Source of the DNA: Candidatus Omnitrophota bacterium
GTDB lineage: Bacteria > Omnitrophota > Gorgyraeia > Duberdicusellales > 4484-171
DNA length: 8,529 nucleotides
Assembly: GCA_023228195.1 (NCBI GenBank)
Contig: JALOBR010000017.1
Location: forward strand, 8,630 to 17,158
Direction of reading: 5' to 3'
Notes under the pieces: generated by a model
The model's database searches: none
Seen by the model: only the letters and a program-made list of their open reading frames with translations
Told to the model about the DNA's origin: nothing
Shown here: positions 1 to 5,030 of the stretch, piece after piece
How positions within the stretch are numbered: position 1 is the stretch's first letter
Layout: each line of letters opens with the position of its first letter
Position numbers and translations under genes: made by a program

Positions 1-576
1 TACTGTTTTTTCGCGGGAGAAAGTTGATTTTCCACCCTTGGTCACGAACCCCTGGTTACCCAGTTGCATTTTTATTTTGTCTATTTCACGCTGAGCCTTT
101 ATCTTTAAATCCCGGATTCTTTTCCTTACTTCCCTAATGCTCTGGCTTCTTTTATCTGTAACCAGCTTTTTTTCATCAAGACTTCTGATTTTACCTTCCC
201 ATAGCCTTAATTCTTCTTTTAAATCAGCTATGGTTTTATTTAAAACCGCGTTTTCTTCTTTAAAAGATTTTTTTTCTTCTTGTGCCTGCCTAAGCAATTT
301 TTCTGTTTCGTTTAATCTAGCCTTTATTTGCACAAGCTCAACCATAAGAGTGTCCTTATCATAGTTTACAGCAACAAAAGCGCCCTTTTTCCCTTTTAGT
401 TTATCTCCTGCTTGCCCCAAGTCTACGCTTACTGTTTCGCTTGGAACCGAGACTAAAGCCCTTTTAAGGGACCTAATGATTTTTTGCTGATGAATAATCA
501 AGAACGCCCCTAAACCTATGACGGCAATTAAAAGAATCAACAGGCCCTTGTTTATGTTTGCTTTTTTGAAAATCAT
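1..576 (-). CDS. membrane-anchored coiled-coil protein, partial at its C-terminus
   Basis: The frame is open from an ATG at 576 to the left edge, giving 192 residues without a stop, so the C-terminus lies outside the window. A GGAGGG ribosome binding site sits five bases upstream (582-587) and a good promoter lies at 601-628, which fixes the start. Residues 1-9 are short and basic. Residues 10-28 are a single hydrophobic helix (GLLILLIAVIGLGAFLII), acting as a signal anchor. Residues 30-75 form a linker, and about 76-172 are a highly charged heptad-like region rich in E, K, L and R (for example LNETEKLLRQAQEEKKSF), very likely a coiled coil. The end seen here (QGFVTKGGKSTFSREKT) is polar. By topology this is an envelope protein with a cytoplasmic N-terminus and an exported coiled coil. 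I do not recognise a named family and assign no function. Confidence 0.85.
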   Translation of the reverse strand, partial: MIFKKANINKGLLILLIAVIGLGAFLIIHQQKIIRSLKRALVSVPSETVSVDLGQAGDKLKGKKGAFVAVNYDKDTLMVELVQIKARLNETEKLLRQAQEEKKSFKEENAVLNKTIADLKEELRLWEGKIRSLDEKKLVTDKRSQSIREVRKRIRDLKIKAQREIDKIKMQLGNQGFVTKGGKSTFSREKTV

Positions 577-600
577 AAAAACCCTCCAATTAGTTGATAT

Positions 601-628
601 ATTGTAAGCCAATATTGCAATCTGTCAA
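601..628 (-). promoter_or_regulatory. sigma70-type promoter for the coiled-coil gene
   Basis: Read on the minus strand: TTGACA (623-628), a 16-base spacer, then TACAAT (601-606). The -35 box is perfect and the -10 differs from TATAAT at one base. Transcription would start near 594, about 18 bases before the ATG at 576. Confidence 0.7.
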
Positions 629-757
629 TGAAGAATTTAAACGTTGCAATAAGCTGCATTAGCAATATAAACCCGGTAAAAAGCTATAAATTCCTCTTTT
701 TTTTTGCGGCCGCTTAGCAGACACAAAATCTGTAGCTTGCTACTTTAGCATAAAAAC

Positions 758-786
758 TTGCCATAATAGCTTTTGTATGGTATAAA
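758..786 (+). promoter_or_regulatory. sigma70-type promoter for the small basic protein
   Basis: TTGCCA (758-763), a 17-base spacer, then TATAAA (781-786), with TGG before the -10 (a TGn extended -10). Expected start of transcription is near 793, so the leader before the ATG at 811 is about 18 bases and holds only the AGGAGGG ribosome binding site. It is divergent from the promoter at 601-628. The 130 bases between them hold a run of nine T next to a GCGGCCGC palindrome (about 700-716) and a short GTAGC-TT-GCTAC hairpin (about 732-743), but no gene. Confidence 0.75.
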
Positions 787-810
787 TAACTTCAATTAAC
801 AGGAGGGAAA

Positions 811-978
811 ATGGGAAGATATAAAGAAAAACTAAAAAAGATCCACAGAAAGAAAATGAGGAAAGCCAAGGAAGCAGTAAAACTCTATTACAAGAAAGAG
901 ATAGCTTACGAAAAATTAAATGCTTTGGCTAAGAAATTTTTGGCAAAGAGAAAAAGTAAAGAAAAGAAACCTTCCTAA
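811..978 (+). CDS. small lysine-rich basic protein, 55 residues
   Basis: ATG at 811 follows an AGGAGGG ribosome binding site (801-807) with a three-base spacer, and the near-consensus promoter at 758-786 reads straight into it, so this short frame is almost certainly a real gene. The product begins MGRYKEKLKKIHRKKMRKAK and is about 40% lysine plus arginine, with few acidic residues, no cysteine and no hydrophobic segment. It should be mostly one or two amphipathic helices. Such composition is typical of proteins that bind RNA or DNA, or of ribosome-associated small proteins, but no family is recognised and this is inference from charge only. It is the only plus-strand gene in the window. Its TAA overlaps the TAG of the convergent cupin gene by three shared bases, and no terminator is visible between them. 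Confidence 0.8.
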   Translation: MGRYKEKLKKIHRKKMRKAKEAVKLYYKKEIAYEKLNALAKKFLAKRKSKEKKPS

Positions 979-1253
979 GCGCCGAATTTATAGTGCTTTT
1001 TAACTTTTCTTCTTATATTCCATTTACATTTTAAGCCTTTTGGAAAAACAGCCAAATCGCCCTTTGTAATGTTCATGTTGCTTTTATCCTCAAGCTCTAT
1101 AACAACCTCTCCTTCCAAGAAAAAACAGGTTTCTTTTTCATCATAAAACCAGTTGAAGCTACTTGCCTCTTTCTCCCATATAGGCCAGGATTTAACACCT
1201 AAATCGGTTAATTCTTTCTCTGTGGGTTTTCTAACTTCTATTTTCGTATCCAT
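975..1253 (-). CDS. cupin domain protein, Cupin_3 (DUF861) type
   Basis: The 92-residue product is a single small beta-barrel. Residues 27-90 match the Cupin_3 pattern: FNWFYDEKETCFFLEGEVVIEL, then a turn, ITKGDLAVFPKGLKCKW, and KHYKF at the end. This family is related to the cupin of (S)-ureidoglycine aminohydrolase, but stand-alone versions like this one have no established substrate, so only the fold is assigned. E41 is where the family often has a metal or substrate contact; the usual cupin histidines are absent, as in much of this family. It is cytoplasmic, with no signal peptide. It starts eight bases after the stop of the HAMP protein gene, so the two are probably co-transcribed; its own ribosome binding site is weak. 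The 3' end overlaps the convergent small basic gene. Confidence 0.85.
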   Translation of the reverse strand: MDTKIEVRKPTEKELTDLGVKSWPIWEKEASSFNWFYDEKETCFFLEGEVVIELEDKSNMNITKGDLAVFPKGLKCKWNIRRKVKKHYKFGA

Positions 1254-1261
1254 TTAAACCG

Positions 1262-1645
1262 TTATTTGCCTTTCTTTTCCAGCAAATCAAGTATTTTGTT
1301 TATTTTATCCACCAAAGGAATTAAAATGTCTCCCTTGCGTAACTTTATCCTAAGAGAATGTTTTCCTTTTATAACCTCTTCCAATATTTCTTCCATTCGA
1401 GAAAGCGCTCCGAAACCTTTATGCAAAATAAACGCCATAGTGATTAAAAGAATTAGTAAAATTGCACCGAAATTAAGCTGGAAAACCATATAGGACACGT
1501 CCCCGCTTACATCAAACTCTCTCCAGCCTAACGTCCGTATAGACACATAAGCGTTAATAAAAAAAGAAACGATAACCATTATTAGTATAATCCGGATGAA
1601 TTTAAACTGTATGGGTATTCGTAACCGCGGCAGTCTCCTTCTCAT
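1262..1645 (-). CDS. two-TM, HAMP-domain-only membrane protein
   Basis: The product has 127 residues when started at the ATG at 1645. That start has a perfect AAGGAGG site (1651-1657) five bases upstream; a GTG at 1666 in the same frame would put that site inside the gene and is rejected. The N-terminus is very basic (MRRRLPRLR). Helix 1 is about 15-37 and helix 2 about 60-82, with a short loop of about 22 residues between them (about 38-59), too small to be a normal sensor domain. Residues about 84-124 read as a HAMP linker: ALSRMEEILEEVIKGKHSLRI, then LRKGDILIPLVDKINKIL. The chain ends there, with no kinase, methyl-accepting or cyclase output domain. In known receptors HAMP passes a signal across the membrane, so this protein may work with a separate partner. 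The cupin gene follows after eight bases. Confidence 0.8.
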   Translation of the reverse strand: MRRRLPRLRIPIQFKFIRIILIMVIVSFFINAYVSIRTLGWREFDVSGDVSYMVFQLNFGAILLILLITMAFILHKGFGALSRMEEILEEVIKGKHSLRIKLRKGDILIPLVDKINKILDLLEKKGK

Positions 1646-1650
1646 ATCAA

Positions 1651-1657
1651 CCTCCTT
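1651..1657 (-). promoter_or_regulatory. ribosome binding site deciding the HAMP protein start
   Basis: AAGGAGG on the minus strand, five bases before ATG 1645. Its position selects this ATG over the in-frame GTG at 1666. Confidence 0.85.
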
Positions 1658-1746
1658 AATGAGCACATCATTTTTCTAAACCCTGACCGCTGTAAAGCGG
1701 GCGTGGTGCAAGAAAAAGATAGTGCGAATTAACCCCCAAAGCGCTT

Positions 1747-1787
1747 CGTGTAAATTTTTTCGGCCTACGACCAGGAAAATTTACACG
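1747..1787. repeat. long intergenic hairpin with perfect 12-bp arms
   Basis: CGTGTAAATTTT (1747-1758) is the exact reverse complement of AAAATTTACACG (1776-1787), with a 17-base centre that can add two GU pairs and a GG/CC pair. An AAGCGCTT palindrome touches it on the left (1739-1746). No T-run follows on either strand, so it is not a standard terminator. It sits in the 256-base spacer between the zinc-ribbon gene and the HAMP gene. That spacer also has a small CCGCT-GTAA-AGCGG hairpin (1687-1700) and no clear promoter or gene. Confidence 0.7.
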
Positions 1788-1901
1788 ATATGCAGGCACA
1801 AGGGGGGATATATTAATAAATTACGGTATTGCCAATTTTCCATAGAACAATTTTTTGACGCTTGGAGCTTTAAAAATTACTGCCCCATCTGACTTATTTT
1901 T

Positions 1902-2213
1902 TTAATATGTTAAAGAAAAAATTTGCTTATAATAACTCGATACTGTTTTTATTGAATTTGCGAGCAAAATGCCCAGGACAATGCTTATAATAGTTATTAT
2001 TATAGTTGCTACGATTTTTTTGTCGCGCGATAACCCTGGGTTAAACCATACCAAAGGCAACATAAGCGGGCCTATACACAAAAAAGTAATTACCAAAAAA
2101 GATGTTCCAAAATACCATTTATTTTGCGGAGGTTTAACCAAAAATTCATTGCAGAAACGGCATTTTACAGCCTGGTCTTGTATAGTTTCCGCACAATAAG
2201 GGCATTTTTTCAT
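1902..2213 (-). CDS. zinc-ribbon protein with two membrane helices
   Basis: The product has 103 residues. Residues 1-24 are a compact zinc ribbon: C4-P-Y-C7 and C18-R-F-C21, of the kind found at the N-terminus of many small bacterial membrane proteins. Two hydrophobic segments follow, about 35-57 (WYFGTSFLVITFLCIGPLML) and about 66-87 (KIVATIIITIISIVLGILLA), with a short basic loop between them (LSRDKK), then a polar tail. The zinc ribbon should face the cytoplasm. The function is unknown; in other proteins of this layout the ribbon may bind partner proteins rather than nucleic acid. A GAGGC element lies about 14 bases before the ATG, a rather long spacing. The gene has its own -10 box at 2285-2290 and appears to be a single-gene unit. 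Confidence 0.8.
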   Translation of the reverse strand: MKKCPYCAETIQDQAVKCRFCNEFLVKPPQNKWYFGTSFLVITFLCIGPLMLPLVWFNPGLSRDKKIVATIIITIISIVLGILLANSIKTVSSYYKQIFSLTY

Positions 2214-2284
2214 ATTTATGTTTAGCGCCTCAAATGCCTGGGAACGTTAAGAAAAATCCCCTATCTTAGTTATCTATTTGTTTT

Positions 2285-2290
2285 ATTATA
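2285..2290 (-). promoter_or_regulatory. -10 box for the zinc-ribbon gene
   Basis: TATAAT on the minus strand, giving a leader of about 65 bases to the ATG at 2213. I see no good -35 box at 16-18 bases, so this call rests on the -10 alone. Confidence 0.45.
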
Positions 2291-2320
2291 CTCTAAAACT
2301 TTGCTGCGGGATAGTTAATT

Positions 2321-2767
2321 TTAATCAGCTTTCAGCCCGTTAGGCTCTTTTTGTTCATTATATATAGCTTCCGGGTATAACCCCTTTTCCGCCATTTCAG
2401 CCTCTATAGTATAAACTTTTTCTGCCTGGAATAAATAATCGGCATATTCAACCGGATCGTAGTTTGCATTCTTGAGCTCTTGCCTTTCTTCTTCCTCTAA
2501 TTTCTTACGTTCATCTGTTGTATCAAAATCCAGACGAGCCTGTAGTTTATCGCTGCTTTCGGCATCCCGGAATAAATTATCCTTTATTTCTTCCGGAATG
2601 TCACTTCTGCCGCCAATCTCAGTAATGTTGAGGCAGCTCTCCAGCTTCTCCAGCATTTGTTTACGAAACTGAATAATTTTTAGCTTCATTTCCTGTTTAT
2701 GTATCCACATACCTTCGAGCTTTTTGCGCTCTTCATAATATATTTTTTTCAGTAACTCAAGATACAT
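2321..2767 (-). CDS. hypothetical charged coiled-coil protein
   Basis: The product has 148 residues. The ATG at 2767 is preceded by AAGGAGAG with good spacing and by an extended -10 promoter at 2792-2800, so the gene is well supported although I recognise no family. Residues 1-46 are a continuous amphipathic charged helix (YEERKKLEGMWIHKQEMKLK). A short loop with ITEIGGRSDIPEE follows (about 49-61). Then comes a second helical region with a very acidic and basic stretch (TTDERKKLEEEERQELKNAN, about 83-102), and a C-terminal part with YDPVEYADYLFQAEKVYTIE. There is no signal peptide, membrane helix or cysteine pair (one cysteine, C45). It is probably a soluble cytoplasmic helical protein. It stands alone between its own promoter and the promoter of the zinc-ribbon gene. 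Confidence 0.75.
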   Translation of the reverse strand: MYLELLKKIYYEERKKLEGMWIHKQEMKLKIIQFRKQMLEKLESCLNITEIGGRSDIPEEIKDNLFRDAESSDKLQARLDFDTTDERKKLEEEERQELKNANYDPVEYADYLFQAEKVYTIEAEMAEKGLYPEAIYNEQKEPNGLKAD

Positions 2768-2791
2768 ACGCTCTCCTTTATGTAAATCAAT

Positions 2792-2800
2792 ATTATATCA
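2792..2800 (-). promoter_or_regulatory. extended -10 promoter for the coiled-coil gene
   Basis: TGATATAAT on the minus strand: perfect TATAAT with a TGn extension, about 25 bases before the ATG at 2767. No convincing -35 box, which extended -10 promoters often lack. Confidence 0.6.
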
Positions 2801-2888
2801 AATAAAGATTCGAACTCTTCGGCGTCAAAGTCTTGAGGTAAATAAAAGGCAAGTTTCGGTTTTGCTCCTGCTTACCATCAAAAAAACA

Positions 2889-2962
2889 TGGCGGGAAGTG
2901 GATTTGAACCACCGACGCAACGGGTATGAGCCGTTTGCTCTACCAAACTGAGCTATCCCGCC
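2889..2962 (-). tRNA. tRNA-Met (CAT), elongator type
   Basis: All arms fold. The acceptor GGCGGGA (2956-2962) pairs with TCCCGCC (2890-2896). The D arm is GCTC...GAGC. The anticodon arm is AACGG-CTCATAC-CCGTT with anticodon CAT at 2926-2928. The T arm is GGTGG-TTCAAAT-CCACT with one GT pair, and the discriminator is A at 2889. Position 1 pairs with 72 (G-C), so it is not an initiator. The anticodon arm resembles known elongator tRNA-Met (CGGTTCATACCCG in Bacillus) more than the tRNA-Ile that also carries a CAT anticodon, but the latter cannot be fully ruled out. The 3' CCA is not encoded (TGT follows), so a CCA-adding enzyme is needed. A run of seven T follows and could end transcription. Confidence 0.95.
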
Positions 2963-2972
2963 AATGTGTAGG

Positions 2973-2981
2973 ATTATATCA
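2973..2981 (-). promoter_or_regulatory. extended -10 promoter for the tRNA gene
   Basis: TGATATAAT on the minus strand, identical to the element before the coiled-coil gene, ending 10 bases before the first base of the tRNA. The start of transcription would be near 2966, leaving almost no 5' leader. The -35 region is weak. Confidence 0.65.
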
Positions 2982-3002
2982 TTGATAAATAAAAAATCTA
3001 CC

Positions 3003-3030
3003 AAAAAGCTGGATGGCTGTCAGCTTTTAG
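3003..3030 (-). terminator. possible terminator of the larC operon
   Basis: On the minus strand AAAAGCTG (3021-3028) and CAGCTTTT (3004-3011) form a perfect 8-bp stem around a nine-base loop, followed by T-rich sequence. It lies about 50 bases after the larC stop and just before the tRNA promoter. The stem is only half GC, and it is part of the AGCT-rich repeat area, so its role as a terminator is uncertain. Confidence 0.4.
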
Positions 3031-3079
3031 TTGTCAGCTATCAGCTAAAAATCTTAAAGCTGAAGACTAAAGGCTTATA
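3014..3079. repeat. AGCT-rich repeat at the larC 3' end
   Basis: The stretch repeats short words of the TCAGCT/AGCTATCAGCT kind (GGCTGTCAGC, TTGTCAGC, TATCAGC, AAAGCTGAAG, TTATAGCT), some in inverted order, e.g. TTTTAG at 3025-3030 against CTAAAA at 3045-3050. The same vocabulary reappears at 4161-4201 at the other end of larC. It looks like a dispersed palindromic repeat rather than coding sequence. Confidence 0.55.
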
Positions 3080-3080
3080 G

Positions 3081-4154
3081 CTACAAATGCCTATATATCT
3101 CAATAAGCGGGATATTAAGCTTTTTTGACGCAATAAGGCAATCTTCATATTCCGGGGTTTCTTTTTTAAAAGAACCGGAAGATACCCTGAATCTAATCTT
3201 TCCGAATCTGGTTTTTTTTGAAACAAAATTATATTTTAGTTTATCTCTTGAATACTCGTTGTAACGCATACCAAAAGTAGTTGTGCAGGAAAAGATTATA
3301 TTTCTCATCTTTTCAAAATCCTGAGGGACGCATAAAACGTTTAAAATAAACGCGGGTCGAGTTTTTTTCATAATAACCTGCTCAATATATGCTTCTTTCG
3401 CGCCGCTTGCATAAAGCCTTTCAAAAACATGTTCGAATACTTGCGGATTCATGTCATCGATGTTTATTTCTATCTTAATTATTCTATCCTTTTCTATCCC
3501 CAACTGCCCAGAAAGAAGATAAGCAACAAGATAGTCTTTTTCTCCGCATTTTCCATAAGATATGCTGCATCTTTCAAAGTCAAAACTTGAATCTGACTGC
3601 TCTGCTTCTTTGAGCAGCACTGCTGCCGTAGGCGTAACTGTTTCATAACCAAAATCTACGATATTTACCTTTTTACCTTTTAGAATTTCTAAAGTTGCGT
3701 GGGACGGATTGCTTAGGGGAAAGGAAGAAACGCGCACATTATTTATTTTTAGATATTTAAGAGCAATATAGAAACCGCAAATTTCCAGTATCGCATCAAT
3801 CTCACCTAAATGATGAAATGTAAAATCATTATCTTTTACGTTATGAATTTTTCTTTCAATGTTAAAAAGAGCTTCGTAAGCTTTCAGGGCTTTCTCTTTT
3901 ATCTCTTTATCCAGTTTTGACGCTTTGATAAGATTCTCTATTCTTTTATAGGAAAGGTCTGATTCACCTTTAAAATCCAATATTTTAGCAGCTGCATGCG
4001 AGGAATTTAAATCGCTAAGCTTTAAATCAAAATTGAGTTTAAGTTTTTTTAATTCTTTTTTTAAATACGAAAGCGGGCAGCCCAAACTAATTAAAGAATA
4101 AAGCAGCATATCGCCTGCCGCGCCACCAACTAGTTGGAAATATATACTTTTCAT
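3081..4154 (-). CDS. larC: LarC, nickel insertion protein of pincer cofactor synthesis (divergent)
   Basis: LarC puts nickel into the pyridinium bis-thiocarboxylate mononucleotide in a CTP-dependent step, the last step of nickel-pincer nucleotide synthesis. Family motifs are seen in order in the 357 residues: GDM (14-16), FHHLGEIDAI (113-122), ETVTPTAA (171-178), NIDDMNPQ (231-238), KKTRP (263-267), TTTFGMR (291-297) and PEYEDC (334-339). Both halves (LarC1 and LarC2 of Lactiplantibacillus) are in one frame, so no programmed frameshift is needed. Oddities: the first strand reads YFQLVGGAAGDM rather than the common YFD-F-G-SGDM, and the loop after SSFPLS lacks the usual GSG...HG..PVPAPA segment, going straight to NPSHATLEILKG. 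The protein is therefore a little short. The start has GGAAAG seven bases upstream. It follows larB after a 102-base gap filled by a palindromic repeat. The function is likely, but the missing loop leaves some doubt about full activity. Confidence 0.9.
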   Translation of the reverse strand: MKSIYFQLVGGAAGDMLLYSLISLGCPLSYLKKELKKLKLNFDLKLSDLNSSHAAAKILDFKGESDLSYKRIENLIKASKLDKEIKEKALKAYEALFNIERKIHNVKDNDFTFHHLGEIDAILEICGFYIALKYLKINNVRVSSFPLSNPSHATLEILKGKKVNIVDFGYETVTPTAAVLLKEAEQSDSSFDFERCSISYGKCGEKDYLVAYLLSGQLGIEKDRIIKIEINIDDMNPQVFEHVFERLYASGAKEAYIEQVIMKKTRPAFILNVLCVPQDFEKMRNIIFSCTTTFGMRYNEYSRDKLKYNFVSKKTRFGKIRFRVSSGSFKKETPEYEDCLIASKKLNIPLIEIYRHL

Positions 4155-4160
4155 AAATAT

Positions 4161-4201
4161 GCTTTCCGCTATCGGCTTTCAGTTTTCAGCTGAAAACTGA
4201 C
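4161..4201. repeat. perfect 22-bp palindrome between larB and larC
   Basis: TCAGTTTTCAG followed at once by its reverse complement (4179-4200) is a perfect 22-bp palindrome without a loop. It is preceded by GCTATCGGCTT, in the same AGCT vocabulary as 3014-3079. It lies 7 bases upstream of the larC start on the coding strand. It could be a dispersed repeat, a protein-binding site, or an mRNA hairpin placed between the two genes. Confidence 0.75.
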
Positions 4202-4256
4202 GTCTGCTGGCCAGAGGACCATGATTTGGCCTTTCCTTTTAGCAAAAGCCTGACAA

Positions 4257-5030
4257 CTACCTATTAATTAAATGCGCGAAATATCCCGCTCCAAGCCCAT
4301 TGTCTATATTTACGCACACGGACCCGGGCGCACAGCTATTAAGCATGCCCAAAAGCGCGCTAAGGCCCCTGAAGGACGCCCCGTAACCAATGCTTGTAGG
4401 GACTCCGATTACAGGTGCGGGACAAATACCTGAAATAATACTTAATAATGCTGCCTCCATACCGGCAACAACGATTAAAACATGCGCCTTTTTTATTTTA
4501 TCCCTGAAAGGCTCGATTCTATGCACTCCCGCAACGCCTATATCGTAAATCCTTTCTACTTTATTTCCTAAAATTTCAAGAAATATGGCTGCCTCTTCAG
4601 CAACAGGAATGTCGGAAGTGCCCGCTGTAACTATAAGGCAATTCCCGCGGCTTCCCGTAATCTCTTTTCCCAGAAAAGCAAGCTGGGCAACTTTAAAATA
4701 TTTTAATTCAGGGTATGGTTTTTTTAATATTTTAAATTGTTGCTGCGTGAGGCGCGATATAAAAATTAAATTTGTATACTTTTTAAATTCTTTAATGATG
4801 CCTTTAAGTTGACTTGCGGTTTTTCCAGGGGCGTAAATTATTTCCGGCAGGCCCTTCCTGCTTTCTCTTTCGATATCAAGCTTAACAAATTCAAGGTCAA
4901 TAAATCCTTTGGGCTTTGTAACTCCACTCGCTTTTTTTGGTCGCTCGGGGATAATCCGGCTATTCACAGGATGCCCTGCTGGGCTACGCATTTTTCTCCT
5001 CGCTTTGCTCGGGGAAAGATACTGCCTCAT
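4257..5030 (-). CDS. larB: LarB, nicotinate adenine dinucleotide carboxylase/hydrolase
   Basis: LarB carboxylates the pyridine ring of NaAD and splits its phosphoanhydride, the first step of the nickel-pincer cofactor. Residues about 43-73 match the family entry segment (GFIDLEFVKLD...RKGLPEIIYAPGKT) and about 129-255 are the PurE-like catalytic domain: TAGTSDIPVAEEAA, YDIGVAGVHR, VAGMEAALLS, GVPTSIGYG, LNSCAPG, NIDNGLGAGY. E192 (in GMEAAL) and C233 (in NSCAPG) are 41 residues apart, exactly as the catalytic Glu180 and Cys221 of the L. plantarum enzyme, so the protein should be active. Residues 6-37 do not look like LarB and seem to be encoded by a repeat (see 4921-5014). The ATG overlaps the stop of the HTH gene (TAATG), suggesting translational coupling; a second in-frame ATG at 4991 has its own AGGAG site and would give 244 residues. 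larC follows. Confidence 0.93.
   Translation of the reverse strand: MRQYLSPSKARRKMRSPAGHPVNSRIIPERPKKASGVTKPKGFIDLEFVKLDIERESRKGLPEIIYAPGKTASQLKGIIKEFKKYTNLIFISRLTQQQFKILKKPYPELKYFKVAQLAFLGKEITGSRGNCLIVTAGTSDIPVAEEAAIFLEILGNKVERIYDIGVAGVHRIEPFRDKIKKAHVLIVVAGMEAALLSIISGICPAPVIGVPTSIGYGASFRGLSALLGMLNSCAPGSVCVNIDNGLGAGYFAHLINR
4921..5014. repeat. repeat-like insert inside the larB 5' end
   Basis: The segment carries two direct copies of a CTCGCTTT...GCTCGGGGA word (about 4998-5015 and 4927-4951, the second split by eight extra bases) and an internal GCCC-TGCT-GGGC hairpin (4973-4984). Read in the larB frame it encodes residues about 6-37, a proline/arginine/lysine-rich peptide (SPSKARRKMRSPAGHPVNSR and on) that has no likeness to the helical N-terminus of LarB. 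It is GC-richer than its surroundings. This is what an in-frame palindromic or repetitive element in a coding region would look like; the borders are estimates. Confidence 0.55.
4996..5000 (-). promoter_or_regulatory. internal ribosome binding site, alternative larB start
   Basis: AGGAG on the minus strand, four bases before the in-frame ATG at 4989-4991 (residue 14). It is stronger than anything before the ATG at 5030, so LarB may begin here. Confidence 0.45.

Noticed and set aside
1646..1666. GTG start adding seven residues to the HAMP protein
   Set aside because: The AAGGAGG ribosome binding site falls inside that extension and points to the ATG at 1645.
2798..2835. AGTTCGAATCT-like word resembling a tRNA T loop next to the coiled-coil gene promoter
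   Set aside because: The flanking bases do not form a T stem, and no acceptor, D or anticodon arm can be found around it.
4169..4222. A 17-codon frame between larB and larC (begins MVLWPADV) with an AAGGAAAGG-like site upstream
   Set aside because: Its second half is encoded by the AGCT palindrome, it is too short to judge, and it looks like a chance frame over a repeat.
4921..5014. Insertion sequence with transposase
   Set aside because: The segment is under 100 bases and no transposase or terminal inverted repeat is seen in the window; only a small repeat-like element is supported.
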